64,000 nucleotides of DNA from Aquarana catesbeiana (taxonomy: Eukaryota > Chordata > Amphibia > Anura > Ranidae). Below the pieces are notes generated by a model, which made no database searches, was not told the origin of the DNA, and was given only the letters and a program-made list of their open reading frames with translations. A program made the position numbers and the translations under genes. Within the stretch, counting starts at the first letter, position 1. Every line of letters begins with the position of its first letter. Location: positions 330,268,539 to 330,332,538 of the forward strand of contig NC_133328.1 in assembly GCF_042186555.1 (NCBI RefSeq). Reading direction: 5' to 3'. Shown here one piece after another: positions 10,040 to 22,949 of this stretch.

Positions 10040-10985
10040 CTGTTGAGGAAAACAAAAAAAAATTACTATTTTTGCACATAAACATGGCAAGCAGATTAGA
10101 CACAAAATTCTTGGCCAACCTCCAGATAACATTTATTAAGGGGAATTTTACAACACCAAAGTATAAGGTACACCTATCATATTCCCCTCCCTCATGCGCC
10201 ATTTCTAACATTATAGGGGGAGGAATCTTGGACAGGTAACCTCTCCACTTCATTGAGAGATGAATGCCTAAATACAGGGTATTACTTGGAACAGCTCCTC
10301 CTTAGTTACACTATTGGCAGCCCACTGGACAGGTAAGAAGTGTCCTAATACAAAGATATAAATACACACTGTACACATTTGAGCACATTTGCACATTCTG
10401 CTATTACCTATCAACATAATAAAAGTATCCAAAAACTTGAAACAGTACCATTTGAAAGTATACAGGCAGGCCCTTGCACTACATGCTTTGGGGAATTCAT
10501 CCATACATCTGACCACAAAAGAGATGGGTATAGTGTGTATGGGTTTGGCAAAGTCAGCAAATAGATGATTGAGGATAGATAGAGAATTGGGATCAGCTGA
10601 CTTAGCAGTTGGGGGAGGGAGGGTTACTAAAAATGATTTGGGGACACCACAAAAAAAAGTCTCTGGAACTCTGCCTGAATTTAAAGCACAAATCACATTT
10701 CAAAACATTTTAGGGGGTGTTTGTGGTAAAGCACTACTATGGAGCTGATAAAATACAGTTTTAAGTGACTACATGAGGTGAATATAGGGGCAGGAGAGCA
10801 TGCTGGGGAGGTTAGTGAAGGCAAATATGTATGAAGGACTAAAAAAATAATTACATAAAAATCCAGCATGCATGAGAACAAAGGGGACATTCACAGCATA
10901 TTACAATCATGGTAATTTGGGAATGAGGAGAGAAATACAATATATTAGCAAACATTCAATACAATAAAATGTGATATTAAAGGAT
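10040..10985 (-). other. Transposase intron, distal part
   Basis: This is AT-rich sequence between exon 2 and the LINE-A insertion. No ORF has family resemblance and I see no structured repeat in it. Confidence 0.6.
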
Positions 10986-11000
10986 AAAAAACTTACCTTC
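10986..11000 (+). repeat. LINE-A target site duplication, left copy
   Basis: The 15-bp sequence AAAAAACTTACCTTC is repeated exactly at 25416-25430. It contains ACTTAC, the complement of the transposase 5' splice site GTAAGT. The preceding T gives a TTTT/A type nick on the bottom strand, as expected for an L1-type endonuclease. Confidence 0.9.
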
Positions 11001-11104
11001 GGGGGGCGTGGCTTGGCGCCGAACGAGAATGGCTGCCTGATCTCCTCGCTCTGTCCCACGGAGGTCCTGCAAGCTGCCTAAAGGAGCCCATACTAGCATC
11101 CAAC

Positions 11105-12255
11105 ATGGGGAAACCGAAGGACAAAGCTTCCCAGTCCCGGTCCCGATCCCCCAGAGGCACGGATCCGCGCTCCGATCACAACATCCCGGAAATCTTCCGG
11201 CCACGATCACGCGAGGCCCCGGCTTCATCTCCGGCCTACTCCGGAACACGCTCCTCAACCTCAGCCCTGCCAGGAGAAGCACACAGCGCACAGAGAGCCC
11301 ATCTGCTGCCCAACCACTTAACATGAGTGATCTCAGATCAGTAGCAACAGATATAAAAGATTCCTTTGCTGCGGCCTTTACAGATCTCAGGAGAGATATT
11401 CAATCGATGCACATGCGAATCGATGACTTAGAAATAACTACAACCCGTCATGATGCCGCCTTACAACAGCTACAGCATTCATCTCAGATTTACAATAGCC
11501 AGCTTATAGATTTACACAGGCATATGGAGGATCTGGACAATCGCGGACGCCGCCATAATGTAAGGGTAAGAGGCATACCTGAGTCCGTTGAACAGAATCA
11601 CATTATACAGGCCACAATCCAGATCTTCAATGATTTGCTGGGAAGACCCCCTGAGTCCCCTATTGAGTATGAACGTCTACACAGAGCTCTTAAACCCAGA
11701 GGCAGAGATTCAGACCCTTCCAGGGATGTGATATGCTGCCTAATAAATTTCAGATTGAAGGAAGACATCCTGAGAAGAGCCAGAGAGCGCCGCAGATTAC
11801 TGTACCAGGGTGCAGAAATCAAGATTTTTCAAGATCTGTCCCCCATAACCCTACAAAACAGAAGAGACCTACGCCCGCTGCTCAACATACTACGCCATAA
11901 AGGGATCCAATATCGCTGGAAATTCCCCTTTTGCCTGTCTGCATCAAATGCTGGACGCACTGCTAATCTGAAAGTCCCGGAAGATCTCAGGGGGTTCTGC
12001 AATACTCTGCAGATACCATTCATCGAACTACCGGACTGGTATAGAGCTTTTCGCACCCCCCAGCTCCTAAGAACCAACTCCATGGAAGCTATTCCGGTAA
12101 GAGATGAATTCCACATTAGAAGGTGCAGATCATCCTCTCAAGACCACTTCCTCAGAGGGATCAGCTGGATAGAGACCGACAAAGCCCAACAGCGTCCCCA
12201 GCTCACAGGCGGGCTAGGTCAGATCAGCCTTAACTACTCCTGTCCAACTGCTTGA
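11105..12255 (+). pseudogene. LINE-A ORF1 protein (N-terminal frameshift)
   Basis: A basic, serine/arginine-rich N terminus begins at the ATG at 11105 (MGKPKDKASQSRSRSPRG). The frame shifts before 11323, and the remaining 310 codons are open. That part has a coiled-coil-like region (11340-11540), then the L1 ORF1 RRM/CTD signature: RRHNVRVRGIPESV, RDVICCLINFRLKEDILRRA, IQYRWKFPF. The protein would bind LINE RNA as a chaperone. If translation starts at 11323 (ATG AGT) the core domains are intact, so the break may matter only for the N terminus. Confidence 0.75.
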
Positions 12256-14246
12256 GAACAGTACAACTCATGTTCAGAGTTGCAGTCTTTTTTAGGTCGC
12301 CACCCCAACCCAAGTTCCAGTGCCATAGAACCAGGACAGAACAGCAAACCGACTGACACTTGAAACCCATCCGGCGGTGGCCTATTTCAAACCTGACCCG
12401 AACTGGATCCACCAGATACAGATAGACAATATTACACTCCTACAAGTTTAGAATCCCCTGCAGATCCCACGCTTTATTTCCCCACATCAACTCAACATCG
12501 AAACATCCTCCCTGGAAGGATACCCCTCTTCCACAGACCCCAACAAAATCCAATCCATTCCTCTAAGAAGCAGAACTTAAAGACGCATACATCACCAGTG
12601 GAATGATGTCTGGCCAAATAATTGGCTACCACGCAATCCGCCAACACCCTTACTCAACCGCCAACCTTTCTTTTTTTGAGCCCATGACTGGAAGCCTGGA
12701 CTGGAAGCCTGGAAGCCTGGGATGGATCCCCCCTTCAACATGATATCATCCAGTACAGCCCATAACGCCACTTGGGTCTCCCCTCACCATTTCCCCTTTT
12801 CCCCTTCCCCCCACCTCCTTACCCCCCCTAACCCCCCCTATACTTTCAGGTACCTTCTCCAGACTGAAGACGACGCAACAATCAGATGAACTGCACTTCC
12901 GAGACAAGTACAAGTGCTGAACTTATGGTTTTTCCACCGTGCTCTGATTTTTCTCTCCCTTTTTTTTTATTATTATTATTATTTTTCTTTTTTCCTTAAC
13001 TTTACCTCATGCCTTTGAATATGCTTATGCTGAATGTCTTGATATGTTTATCGTTAAGAAGGGGGGCTCGTCCCGCATGGATAAGGGCTCTATCCTTAAT
13101 TGGCACACTCCTACTCGCTCTACATCTGCCAGAGGCTTCCATGTGGGACGAGCCTCCTAATGGTGAGCGGGGTGTATTGAATTAACCACTCTAGGGCCAT
13201 AGCCACTGAGTTTTGTACCGTCAATTAAACACCCATTAAAGGCCACTTCATACCTATCCTAGTGCTAAATTTTGCCATGAACAACTACAGACCATTCTGG
13301 GAAAGAGCAACTGCCCGAGGTACAGCTCTATCCTAACCCGTTGATTGGACCACACTTAAACCAATCCTTACACTTAAGCATCAATAGATCCATATTTATT
13401 TCCCCCCCATAACCAAATTCCCCTCCAAATTATAGTGAGCTAGTCTTTTACCTCACACCCCCATATATCCTCACTATTCAACACGAGATCATTATTTGCA
13501 CTAAACCCGACCCATTCTTAATATTATTGCTGCTGCCAGTATCAGTACAATCACTAAGATAAGTTTATAGACGGTTTAGTAATACCACTCTTCCTGTGCC
13601 TCTTTACTTGCTGTCTGGATGGCGACCTACCCGAGTTTACTAACGTAGCGAGATTATCTCTAGGAACATAGTCTAAAGTTCAATGTTTCAATTGTCTATA
13701 TTGCTGATTGTTAATGTTACCACATCATAAATCTGAGATCTTTAACCACATATTTTCCCCTTGTTATGAAAGCAGGCTCCCTCCATACAAGTCGAATAGA
13801 CCCAGGACGACCTCCCACGGACAGGACATCCCTCGAACCTTCCCTCGAGCGCCTTCCACTCCTCCACACAACAGGACAGTGACTATCCTAGTTGACCCAC
13901 ACCGGACGTTTCAACCCCTAATAGGGTAAGGTAGCCGGACTACTTTTACCTCCGGTAAGTACATCTTATCCCCCGCTACTAAATCCCACTTGACTAACCT
14001 CCCCCTTCCTTTCTCCCATCTCTCCCCCGTTCTATACGCTCTCTCTCCCTCCCTTCGCCCTCCCCCCTTTATACATCTGGGTTTCGCCCCCCCCTAGTCT
14101 CCACCGTAGCATCTCCCATTGTAACGTTTAAATACCTTTGAAGAGCATACGACTCTCCACGGATCACACTTACCCACATTGGCCACATTGGCAAATTGCA
14201 ACCCCTCCCCGTGCCTAATACACCAACCAGACTATACCCAATTACC
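12256..14246 (+). other. LINE-A inter-ORF spacer
   Basis: Almost 2 kb separate ORF1 from ORF2, against about 0.7 kb in LINE-B. It is C-rich near 12775-12840 and T-rich near 12960-12995. It contains a short inverted repeat (GGCTCGTCCCGCATGG at 13065-13080 versus CCATGTGGGACGAGCC at 13139-13154). No ORF has family resemblance. It could hold an unrecognised insertion. Confidence 0.5.
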
Positions 14247-17010
14247 ATGGATCCCCTACATTCTAGTCCACAACACAACACTCTCAAAGTAGTCTCTCAA
14301 AATGTCAAAGGACTAAATATCCCTGAGAAGCGTAGTCAAATCCTCAGCATAATGAGTAAATTAAAAGCAGATGTGGTATTTCTGCAAGAAACCCACTTTT
14401 GCACGAACAATACCCCTAAACTAGCAAGCCGTATGTACCCTACTTCCTTCCATGCCACAAACCCCCTAGCCAAAACAAAGGGGGTATCAATCCTGCTCTC
14501 TAAAAACCTTCCATGGCAACTGACAGATTCCCTAGTAGACCCAGAGGGCCGCTATATATTCCTAAAGGGAGTTATCCATAATCGGACGGTCACCTTAGCA
14601 AACATATACAGCCCCAATACCGCCCAGGTCAGTTTCTTCAGTTCCATCGCAACCACCCTTGCAGGCTTTCAAGCGGGGATTACAATCCTTGGAGGCGATT
14701 TTAATGTGACACTTCAGCCCATTCTAGATTCCTCATCGGGATCTTCCACCCTACCTTACAGAGCACTGAGACAAATTAAAATACAAATACAGGAACTCCT
14801 TCTACACGACACATGGCGTACCCTACACCCGAATGGGAAAGATTACTCTTTTTTCTCCGCACCTCATAATAGGTACTCTAGGCTAGACTATCTTTTCCTC
14901 TCCCAAAAAGATCTCCCCTTCTTAAAATCTGCAACCATTGAACCCCTACTCATCTCAGATCACCACCCGATCACCCTCTCTCTTTCCTTCCCGGAAAGAA
15001 ACTTGGTCACAAAGATATGGCGTCTTGACCCATCTCTCCTCACTTCAGAAATTGACACCAATCACATCCACACTAGCCTAGGCAACTACTTCAGGGAAAA
15101 TGACAACTCCGAAACAGCACCCCCATCCCTCTGGGAGGCACATAAGTGTGTCATCCGAGGGGAATTTCTCACACTTCAGGCCAATCGGAAAAAAACACAA
15201 CAAATAACTCTGCGGGAACTGACTAACAAAATAAAGAGACTAGAACTACTCCATAAGCAATCGCAATCACAAGATACATACTTAGAACTTACTCAAACCA
15301 GGAAACTTCTGTTGGAAGCCCTCAACCGCAAAACCCGGCGCAAATTTATGCTAAATCAAAAGCTATTTTACGAACAGGGGAACAAGTGCGGGAGGCTACT
15401 AGCCAGAGCTATCCAATCTAAGAAAGTTAGTACTAACATCCACACCATAAAAGACTCTTTGGGTAACTTAAGCTCGAACTCCGCAGACATAGCATCTCAA
15501 TTTGAACGCTACTACACAGAACTTTATAATATACCACAGCAACCCGAAACAACGGTAGGCCAAACCTCCAGAAAAGCCCTTATTACAGATTTCCTCAAAA
15601 TGTTCAGCCCCAAACCCATACCCCGGGAAGAAGCTTGCGATCTAGACAACCCCATATCTGAAGAGGAACTTAAGAGAGCGATTAAACAACTAGAAACAGG
15701 CAAAAGCCCAGGCCCAGACGGCTTTTCAGCACCTTATTATAAGACCTTTGTAGACATACTCTCAGCCCCGTTTCTGAAGACTTTCAACTCCTTAACCTCA
15801 TCAACGTTACCTTTTCACAGACTACTAGAAGCGCACATCACGGTCATCCCGAAGGAGGGGAAGGATGCCACTTCAGTTACTAGTTACAGACCAATCTCCC
15901 TACTCAATGTAGATCTTAAATTATTTGCCAAAATTTTAGCAAACCGACTCCTTCCCCTCCTTCCTACAATAATAGGGAAAGACCAGGTTGGATTTGTCCC
16001 TGGCAGAGGGACCAGGGACAACACCATCAAGGCAATTAACTTAAACCATTGGCTAACTTCCCAAAAACAAAGAGGCTTCTTTCTATCCCTGGATGCTGGG
16101 AAGGCGTTTGACAGGTTGGCCTGGGACTACCTGGGGGCGGTTTTACGCCGCCTAGGTCTACAGAACCGAATGTTCAACCTAATTATGTCCCTATACACCG
16201 CACCAACAGCAAAAGTCAAAGTCAACGGCCACTTGTCAGACGCCTTCTCCATCCAGAATGGAACGAGACAAGGATGCCCACTGTCCCCTATCCTCTTTAT
16301 TTTAACACTAGAACCCCTACTACGCTGCCTGCGATCGAACGAAAATATCAAAGGTATTCCCATTGCAGGACACACGTATAAAATAGCGGCATTCGCCGAT
16401 GACATCCTGCTATTTCTAAGAGACCCACTTACCTCGATCCCAAATCTCCTCAGAGATTTTGACCTATTTCGGCAAATATCCAACCTAAAGATTAACTTCT
16501 CAAAATCCCATGCTTTCAACATATCTCTCCCGAAAGACCTAGTCTCCCAATGCCAAGATAATTTTCCCTTTGTCTGGAAACAAAACGCCATCACCTATCT
16601 GGGAATCCAATTGACCACACACCTATCGCTATCGGACTTGTACACTAAAAACTTCACCCCGCTGACTCGGACAATCTCCGAAGACCTACGCAGATGGGAT
16701 AAACCACATTTCTCGTGATTCGGCCGGGCGGCCATCCTAAAGATGAATGTGCTCCCTCGTGTCCTATACAATACCCATCAAACTCCCTGCAGCTTTCTTT
16801 CACACAATTAAACAACAATCTCTGAAGTTTCTCTGGAAACACAAGCGTCCTAGGATAAGCTACACCCAACTCTCGAAACCCAAAAACAAAGGGGGTATTG
16901 GACTACCAGACTTGCAGAATTACTCCAGAGCTTGCCATCTGGGAAGAATTGTAGACTGGTCTGTACACGAAGGGGTTAAAGACTGGGTGAGACTAGAAAG
17001 CTCTTTCTCC
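14247..17010 (+). pseudogene. LINE-A ORF2, 5' portion (endonuclease and reverse transcriptase)
   Basis: The first ATG in frame is 14247. The AP-endonuclease domain opens with SQNVKGL (catalytic Asn), then LQETHF (Glu), GGDFNV (Asp/Asn) and SDHHP (terminal His). The RT domain has SYRPISLLN, DQVGFVPGR, RQGCPLSPILF and the catalytic FADDILLF at about 16390. The long frame is open for over 820 codons until TGA at 16716-16718, which replaces the Trp expected in PHFSWFGR. A frameshift follows near 16740-16770, and coding resumes to 17010 where LINE-B splits it. This enzyme would nick the target and prime reverse transcription from it. The core looks sound; the nonsense codon and the insertion kill it. 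Confidence 0.9.
16995..17010 (+). repeat. LINE-B target site duplication, left copy
   Basis: The 16-bp sequence AGAAAGCTCTTTCTCC is found exactly again at 23578-23593. Coding sense of LINE-A ORF2 resumes in the same frame after the second copy (SSFS then HLAIRSTPW). Confidence 0.95.
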
Positions 17011-17233
17011 AGTGCGCATGCGCGCGGGCACGGGAGCAGACATGTTCTGACCTGCTCCGCACGCCGCCGGCCTTTCACAGCCAAGACGAGCCGGAGGGAA
17101 GCCGCAAAACCCGCTGCCGGTTAGCGGATCAAGCGATGAATCGCAGAGGAGGGGGCACAGCTAAGAAAAAGCCCCCACAAACAAGCTATTCGTTCCGTTC
17201 TGGGAACACAGCAGCACGGACCCCCCATCCAAG
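17011..17233 (+). promoter_or_regulatory. LINE-B 5' UTR with NRF1-type site at the very start
   Basis: TGCGCATGCGCG lies at 17013-17024, within three bases of the element's 5' end, followed by GC-rich sequence. L1-like promoters are internal and sit at the 5' end, so this palindrome may set transcription. The ORF1 ATG follows at 17234 (CAAGATGGC). Confidence 0.5.
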
Positions 17234-18415
17234 ATGGCGACCGGCAGGAGGACAGATACACACGCGGTAAAGCAGACGAGCGGGGCCAAGAACACTCAAT
17301 CCCCCCCTGCAAGAACCTCCTTTCAAACTACTGCAGCTGCAGACATGGACGACGCACGGGACCCCTTCTCCTCCCAATCACAGGAAGATTTGATCAGACC
17401 ACAGAAGGGTGAGTCCCCACACTTCTCTTTTTCCCCCTCCCATACTTATCAGGGAGAGGGAATAGATGGTGCAACCTCCCCAGCGTCCTCCATGGAGAGG
17501 AATATGGCTGAAATAGCTGAACTTGCCCTAAGCCAAAACAGCACAGCAAGTGAACAACCTCCCCCACCTCCAGCACCATACTCAGGAGATTCTGTCCTCC
17601 TTGCTCGCTTCTCAGCACTATTACAACAAGAACTGACCAAAGCCTGTCAATCAATCACTGCTGAAATGAAGCATGACTTTAATGATATAGGAGAGAGGCT
17701 GGATCATATTGAATCTAAAATGGATGGCACAGTCCGGAGAGTTAACCAGAATTCAAGTATGATATCCTCACTGCAGGAGCAGTTAGATGAAGCCAACGCC
17801 AAAATCGAAGATCAAGAAAATAGATCCAGGCGCCACAACTTCCGCATACGCGGACTACCAGAAACAGTAACAGATTTGGAAGATGCAGTGCATACATTAA
17901 TGCAAGATCTGATTCCTGACATCACGCCGCAGCACATGGAAATCGACAGAGTTCATAGAGCACTGACAGCCCCAAGACAAGATGGCCCCCCGAGGGATGT
18001 GATCGTCAATCCACACTTTTACAGAATTAAGGAGCAAATAATGACCGCAGCCCGCGGTAAGAATGAAATCAACCTCATGGGTCATCCAATACAGATTTTC
18101 GCGGACATTTCACAAATGACTATCCAAAAAAGACGGGCCCTGAAGCCGTTATTGGCGCAGCTTACTAACCGCCAAATTAAGTATCGATGGTCATTCCCTT
18201 TTCGTTTGTCATTTACCTTTAAGGGAAAAACACATTCCTTTACCAACTTTCCGGATGGAGAAGACATCCTTATGGGCCTAGGCTTAATCTCCAGAGAACC
18301 ATCATCCACAAAATCTCGATCAGAATTGGATCGCCCAGTCTCACCCCTGTGGGAACAACAGCGCTCACGATATTCCTCAAGAAGACGACACCCAGCAACA
18401 GGACCAGACGGTTGA
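17234..18415 (+). CDS. LINE-B ORF1 protein, intact (393 aa)
   Basis: A single open frame of 393 codons. The first ~130 residues are low-complexity (Ser/Pro/Gln). Residues ~140-200 are a predicted coiled coil (DHIESKMDGTVRRVNQ...LQEQLDEANAKIEDQ). Next comes the RRM-like core with RSRRHNFRIRGLPE, HMEIDRVHRAL, PRDVIVNPHFYRIKEQI, and a C-terminal domain ending near IKYRWSFPFRLSF. This is the trimeric RNA chaperone of L1-type elements, which forms the RNP with ORF2. The architecture matches LINE-A ORF1 but the sequence differs widely. No disabling change is visible. Confidence 0.9.
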   Translation: MATGRRTDTHAVKQTSGAKNTQSPPARTSFQTTAAADMDDARDPFSSQSQEDLIRPQKGESPHFSFSPSHTYQGEGIDGATSPASSMERNMAEIAELALSQNSTASEQPPPPPAPYSGDSVLLARFSALLQQELTKACQSITAEMKHDFNDIGERLDHIESKMDGTVRRVNQNSSMISSLQEQLDEANAKIEDQENRSRRHNFRIRGLPETVTDLEDAVHTLMQDLIPDITPQHMEIDRVHRALTAPRQDGPPRDVIVNPHFYRIKEQIMTAARGKNEINLMGHPIQIFADISQMTIQKRRALKPLLAQLTNRQIKYRWSFPFRLSFTFKGKTHSFTNFPDGEDILMGLGLISREPSSTKSRSELDRPVSPLWEQQRSRYSSRRRHPATGPDG

Positions 18416-19140
18416 CGAAACAGAATACCCTGATGATCAGCATTTTTTCTTTTTTGCTCCTGCGGTGACAAATACCATCACTGCATGGACCCCCTGAGGG
18501 ACTTGGAACTCATACGGTTGGCTACGGTTGAGCCAGTTCAATATATCATTACAACATTAATGAGACTTCCTTATTATTGGAGGGATATAGTCTCCTCCCC
18601 TTATTGAGAGATTTGCTTAAAATTCCTCTACTAATATCTGCTAGTTTAAAATGCAGGCGTTACAAATTCTTTGCAAACAATTCCTCAGTTTTGTTTAGTT
18701 GAACTTAGCGAGATTTCGGCCAATAGAAAATGTTAGTCTGTTAGTCTAGATAGGATTCCCTCCTTACAGAAACAATATTTTATACTGAAAGAGCCGGGGC
18801 GGAACCGCATGCCACTTTCTAGCGAGCTTGCCGTCACCGACTGGGTGGCGATAACCTCGCTCCACTAGACGGAGATTATGATCTCCAGGACCTTGAAATA
18901 TATGTCCTTAACTTTATATCAGATGCTCATGTACGTTTTTTCTAGGGGGACGGGTGGACAGTGGTCCAGTTCATCTTACCCCAACATTGTTTTCTCATCT
19001 CCTCTCTCTTTTTCTTTTCCCCCCCTTCTCTCCCGGAGTGCACCCCAACATCCGAATAGCGACGAAGAATCATATCAAGACACCCTCAGGCGGACGGAGA
19101 TGGCAAACAACTACAACGGGCAAGTACAGACTGTCGAGCC
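18416..19140 (+). other. LINE-B inter-ORF spacer
   Basis: 725 bp without credible coding potential. It includes a GC-rich patch at 18790-18870 (GAGCCGGGGCGG...GACTGGGTGGCG) and a C/T-rich stretch at 18980-19040 just before ORF2. Confidence 0.6.
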
Positions 19141-22100
19141 ATGATGTTAAGCTCACTAGTACACACATCCCATACTCGCATTTTAACACATAATGTCCAG
19201 GGATTAAATTCCCCCACAAAACGTGCTAAAGCCTTTCAAAATTACCATAACTTGAAAGCAGATTTCTTACTCCTCCAGGAGACACATTTCTCGCGTACTT
19301 CAGCCCCCCGTTACCTGAGTTCTAAATACCCCACTTTTTATTTGTCAAATGGTCCAGATAAAAAGAGAGGGGTGGCAATTTGTATCGCCAAAAGAGTTCC
19401 ATTCACCCCTAACATGGTCATAAAAGACAAGGAAGGGAGATATATCATGGTTGTGGGTACAGTTAATGAAAGTGCTCTCACACTTATATCATATTACGCG
19501 CCTAACACAGGTCAAGTAACATTTTTCGAAAACATGCTGAAAATCCTGCTCCCACATATACAAGGCAAAGTAATACTGGGAGGAGACAGTAACGTGTCAC
19601 TAGATCAAATTTTGGATAGGTCTAATGTACACAAACCCATTGTGAAACATATTCCCAAACAAGGCGTTAAACTAGCTCGGATGCTGTATTCCCATGATCT
19701 AGTAGATGTATGGAGAGACTTTCATCCCACAACCAGAGATTTTACACATTACTCCCTAGTCCACAAAACATATTCCCGTATAGATCATTTATTCATACAA
19801 TCCGCATTACTGCCATCGATCACTTCTGCTGAAATAGTTCCCAACTCATGGTCAGACCACTCACCAGTCCTAATGTCACTATCCGCTCTCTGGATGAGAC
19901 CACAACCCTCATCCTGGCGGCTTAATGCTTCACTGCTAAATGACCCCATAGTACATGCTGAACTAGAGAAAGATATCCGACAATATTTCATTGATAACCA
20001 TCCTAGCGCCACCTCCCCCGGCACTAACTGGGCAGCACATAAAGCCACTATTCGTGGCAGACTAATTCAAATAGCCTCTAGAAACAAGCGAAACAATATG
20101 CAAAAGATACAGCAACAGGAAGAAGAATTACACAAAATAGTCCAGGAACAAAAAGCTAACCCACATTTAGATTTACGCCACAAAATAGATATAGCACGGT
20201 CAGCACTAAATTATAGTCTCACAACCAAGGCTGAAAAGTACCTCCGCTGGGCTAGACATCGCTACTATACCAGGGGAGATAAACCTACGACCCTTTTAGC
20301 AAGAAAACTTACCCCCCGTCCATTTAACTCAGCCATGCCGAGAATTCGCACGAGAGAAGGGAAACATACCCAAAACCCCCAATTGATAACACAAGAATTC
20401 TCAAGGTTCTTCACTAAATTATACAACAAACCCAACCCATTTCCCAAAACCAAAGCAGATGCTTTTTTCCATGATATCTCACTACCACAAGTTGCACGAG
20501 AACATGTAGAGTTAATGGAAGCAGATTTCACCGAGGGGGAAATTTTAGCAGCTATTAAGTGCCTGAACCCTTCAAAAGCACCTGGCCCGGATGGTTTCAC
20601 GGGCCACTATTATAGAAAATATGCAGCCATATTGACCCCGCACCTATGTTCCTTTTTTAATGCAGTAAGGAAAGGTGACACACTAGGTACATACGAAAAT
20701 GAAGCCCTCATACAAGTCATCCCTAAAAAGGGGAAGGATCATGGAGACCCTGCCAATTACCGCCCTATATCGCTAATTAACACAGATCTCAAATTGATGA
20801 CTAAGGTGTTGGCGACCAGAATGAACACCTTCCTAGCCAATTATATTCACCCAGACCAGGTGGGATTCGTCCCCGGCCGACAAGCCCCAGACCAAACCCG
20901 TCGGGCGATAGATATCATAGCTGCGCTTAATTCCAACTGGGATAATATTGGAATACGGAAGGGTATGCTACTTTCATTGGATCTTTGTAAAGCATTTGAC
21001 TCGGTCACATGGGAATATATATATTATGCATTAAGGAAGTACGGGTTTGGGCCCCATTTACTAACAACACTACAGACATTATACAATACACCTACGGCTA
21101 GAATTCAGATAAAAGGCTATAAATCACACACAATAAACATACACAGAGGAACAAGGCAAGGATGCCCTTTATCACCTATACTATTTATTTTAGCATTAGA
21201 ACCCCTAGCGATCAAAATAAGAAGCAATAAGGATGTAAGAGGCATACATTGCGGAAATGGCGAACAGAAGGTTCTCTGTTCCCTGATGATATCTTGATGT
21301 TCATCTCCTCTCCGATTATTTCTCTCCCCAACCTATTCCAAATTCTATGACGCTTTTCGGTGTTTTCGGGTCTTACAATTAATCATTCCAAATCTGAGGC
21401 CTTAAATCTCACGTTAGAACAGCAGACAGTCCAACAACTACAAACGTCATTCCAATTCAAATGGCAGAAAGATAAACTTCCATACCTAGGTATATTTCTA
21501 ACCCCCACCATACAGACCCTCTATAAAGCCAACTACCCCCCTCTGTATGGGAAGTTAACATCAGATTTATCAAGATGGGCTATCAGCCCCCCATCGTGGT
21601 TCGGCAGACTGTACTCCATAAAAATGAATCTTTTACCAAGATTGTTGTATTTGTTTAGGACTCTCCCGATTGCTATCAACAGATCTGATCTAGAGGTGTT
21701 TCAGAAAAAAATAATGAAGTTCATATGGGGGAACACAAGACCTAGGGTGAACAAACTAACTCTCAATGCCCCCAAAACTAAGGGAGGCCTGGGAGCCCCT
21801 AATTTGATAAAATACTTCGAAGCAGCCCAATTGGCTCAATTAATTCGTTCCCACTCTGGAGCACCAGCTCCATCTTGGATGAAAATGGAATCAGCCCCTT
21901 ACCCCACAAAACCCATCAGCCACATGATGTGGCTTAACATGAAAGACAGACCAACCTTAATGTGCCCCACACTATCCTTCTCAATGAGTCTGTGGGATAG
22001 ATTACAAAAACCCTTTGCTTTCCGCTCCATACATTCTCCCATGGCCCCCTTGGCGGGGAACCCAGATTTCACCCCAGGTCTTAACCCCCAAAGCCTATCA

Positions 22101-22949
22101 TGGTGGACCAACAAAGGCCTGATACGCATAGCCGACATGTGTGACCATAAAGGTATATTACCGAAACAAGCACTAATAGAAAAGTTTCAATTACCCAACA
22201 CAGAGTCTTATCGTTATCTCCAGATAGTTAATTTCCTACATACTCTACAGCGTAAGTCTGACATTCTCTCTTCCACCCCAATGGAATACCTATGTAAGTC
22301 TTATGACAAACACAAAGGCCACATATCACTAATCTATAGCATTCTGATTTCCATAACGGGGAAATTACCCTATATGCTAAGGTGGGAGTAAGATTTGGAG
22401 ATAACGATGGAAACTGACAAATGGTACAAAATGGCACAGATGGCTTCGAAAGGCTATATTAATACTTCTCTGATAGAAGCGAACTACAAAGTTTTATTAA
22501 GGTGGTACATGGTCCCGACGAGAATTGCGACATATATTGCCGATGCCTCTCCTTTGTGCTTCAGAGGATGCGGCAAAGAAGGTACAATGTACCACACTTG
22601 GTGGACCTGTCCCAAGGTCAAACGATTCTGGATACGGATCTATAACTTCATATATTCACTGACCCAAGTTAACCTCACCAAATCCCCACAACAAGCTTTA
22701 TTGGGAGACCAAGTAGAAGGAATATCTAGTCATACCAGGAAACTCATATCTTTTATATTTACAGCATCTAGAATAGCGGTAGCGGGAGCCTGGAGAAAAC
22801 CCCTGATCCCTTTTGAAATGGTTAAAGCAAAACTGACTTGGATCATGATTAATGAACGCCTCACGGCAATTCTTCTAGATAAACAGAGGGCTTTCGATAG
22901 AATTTGGGAACCATGGTTGTCCTATTTATCAACAGGTTTTGAAAATTAA
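19141..22949 (+). pseudogene. LINE-B ORF2 (endonuclease/RT, lightly damaged)
   Basis: ATG at 19141. The AP-endonuclease motifs are ILTHNVQGL, LLQETHFS, GGDSNVS (GGDFNV expected) and WSDHSP. The RT motifs are NYRPISLINTDLK, DQVGFVPGR, LSLDLCKAFD and TRQGCPLSPILFIL. A one-base loss near 21272 shifts the frame just before the catalytic box, which in the restored frame reads FPDD where FADD is expected (one base change, Ala to Pro; both Asp intact). Two in-frame stops follow (TGA 21348-21350, TAA 22389-22391). The C-terminal cysteine motif is present (CFRGCGKEGTMYHTWWTC), with the final stop at 22947-22949. A nearly complete enzyme with four visible lesions, consistent with a fairly recent insertion. 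Confidence 0.9.

Noticed and set aside
9667..10081. Plus-strand ORFs over the Harbinger transposase
   Set aside because: Antisense shadows of the DDE exon; no family resemblance.
11598..12116. Minus-strand ORFs across LINE-A ORF1
   Set aside because: They lie wholly antisense to the L1 ORF1 domains and carry no motif.
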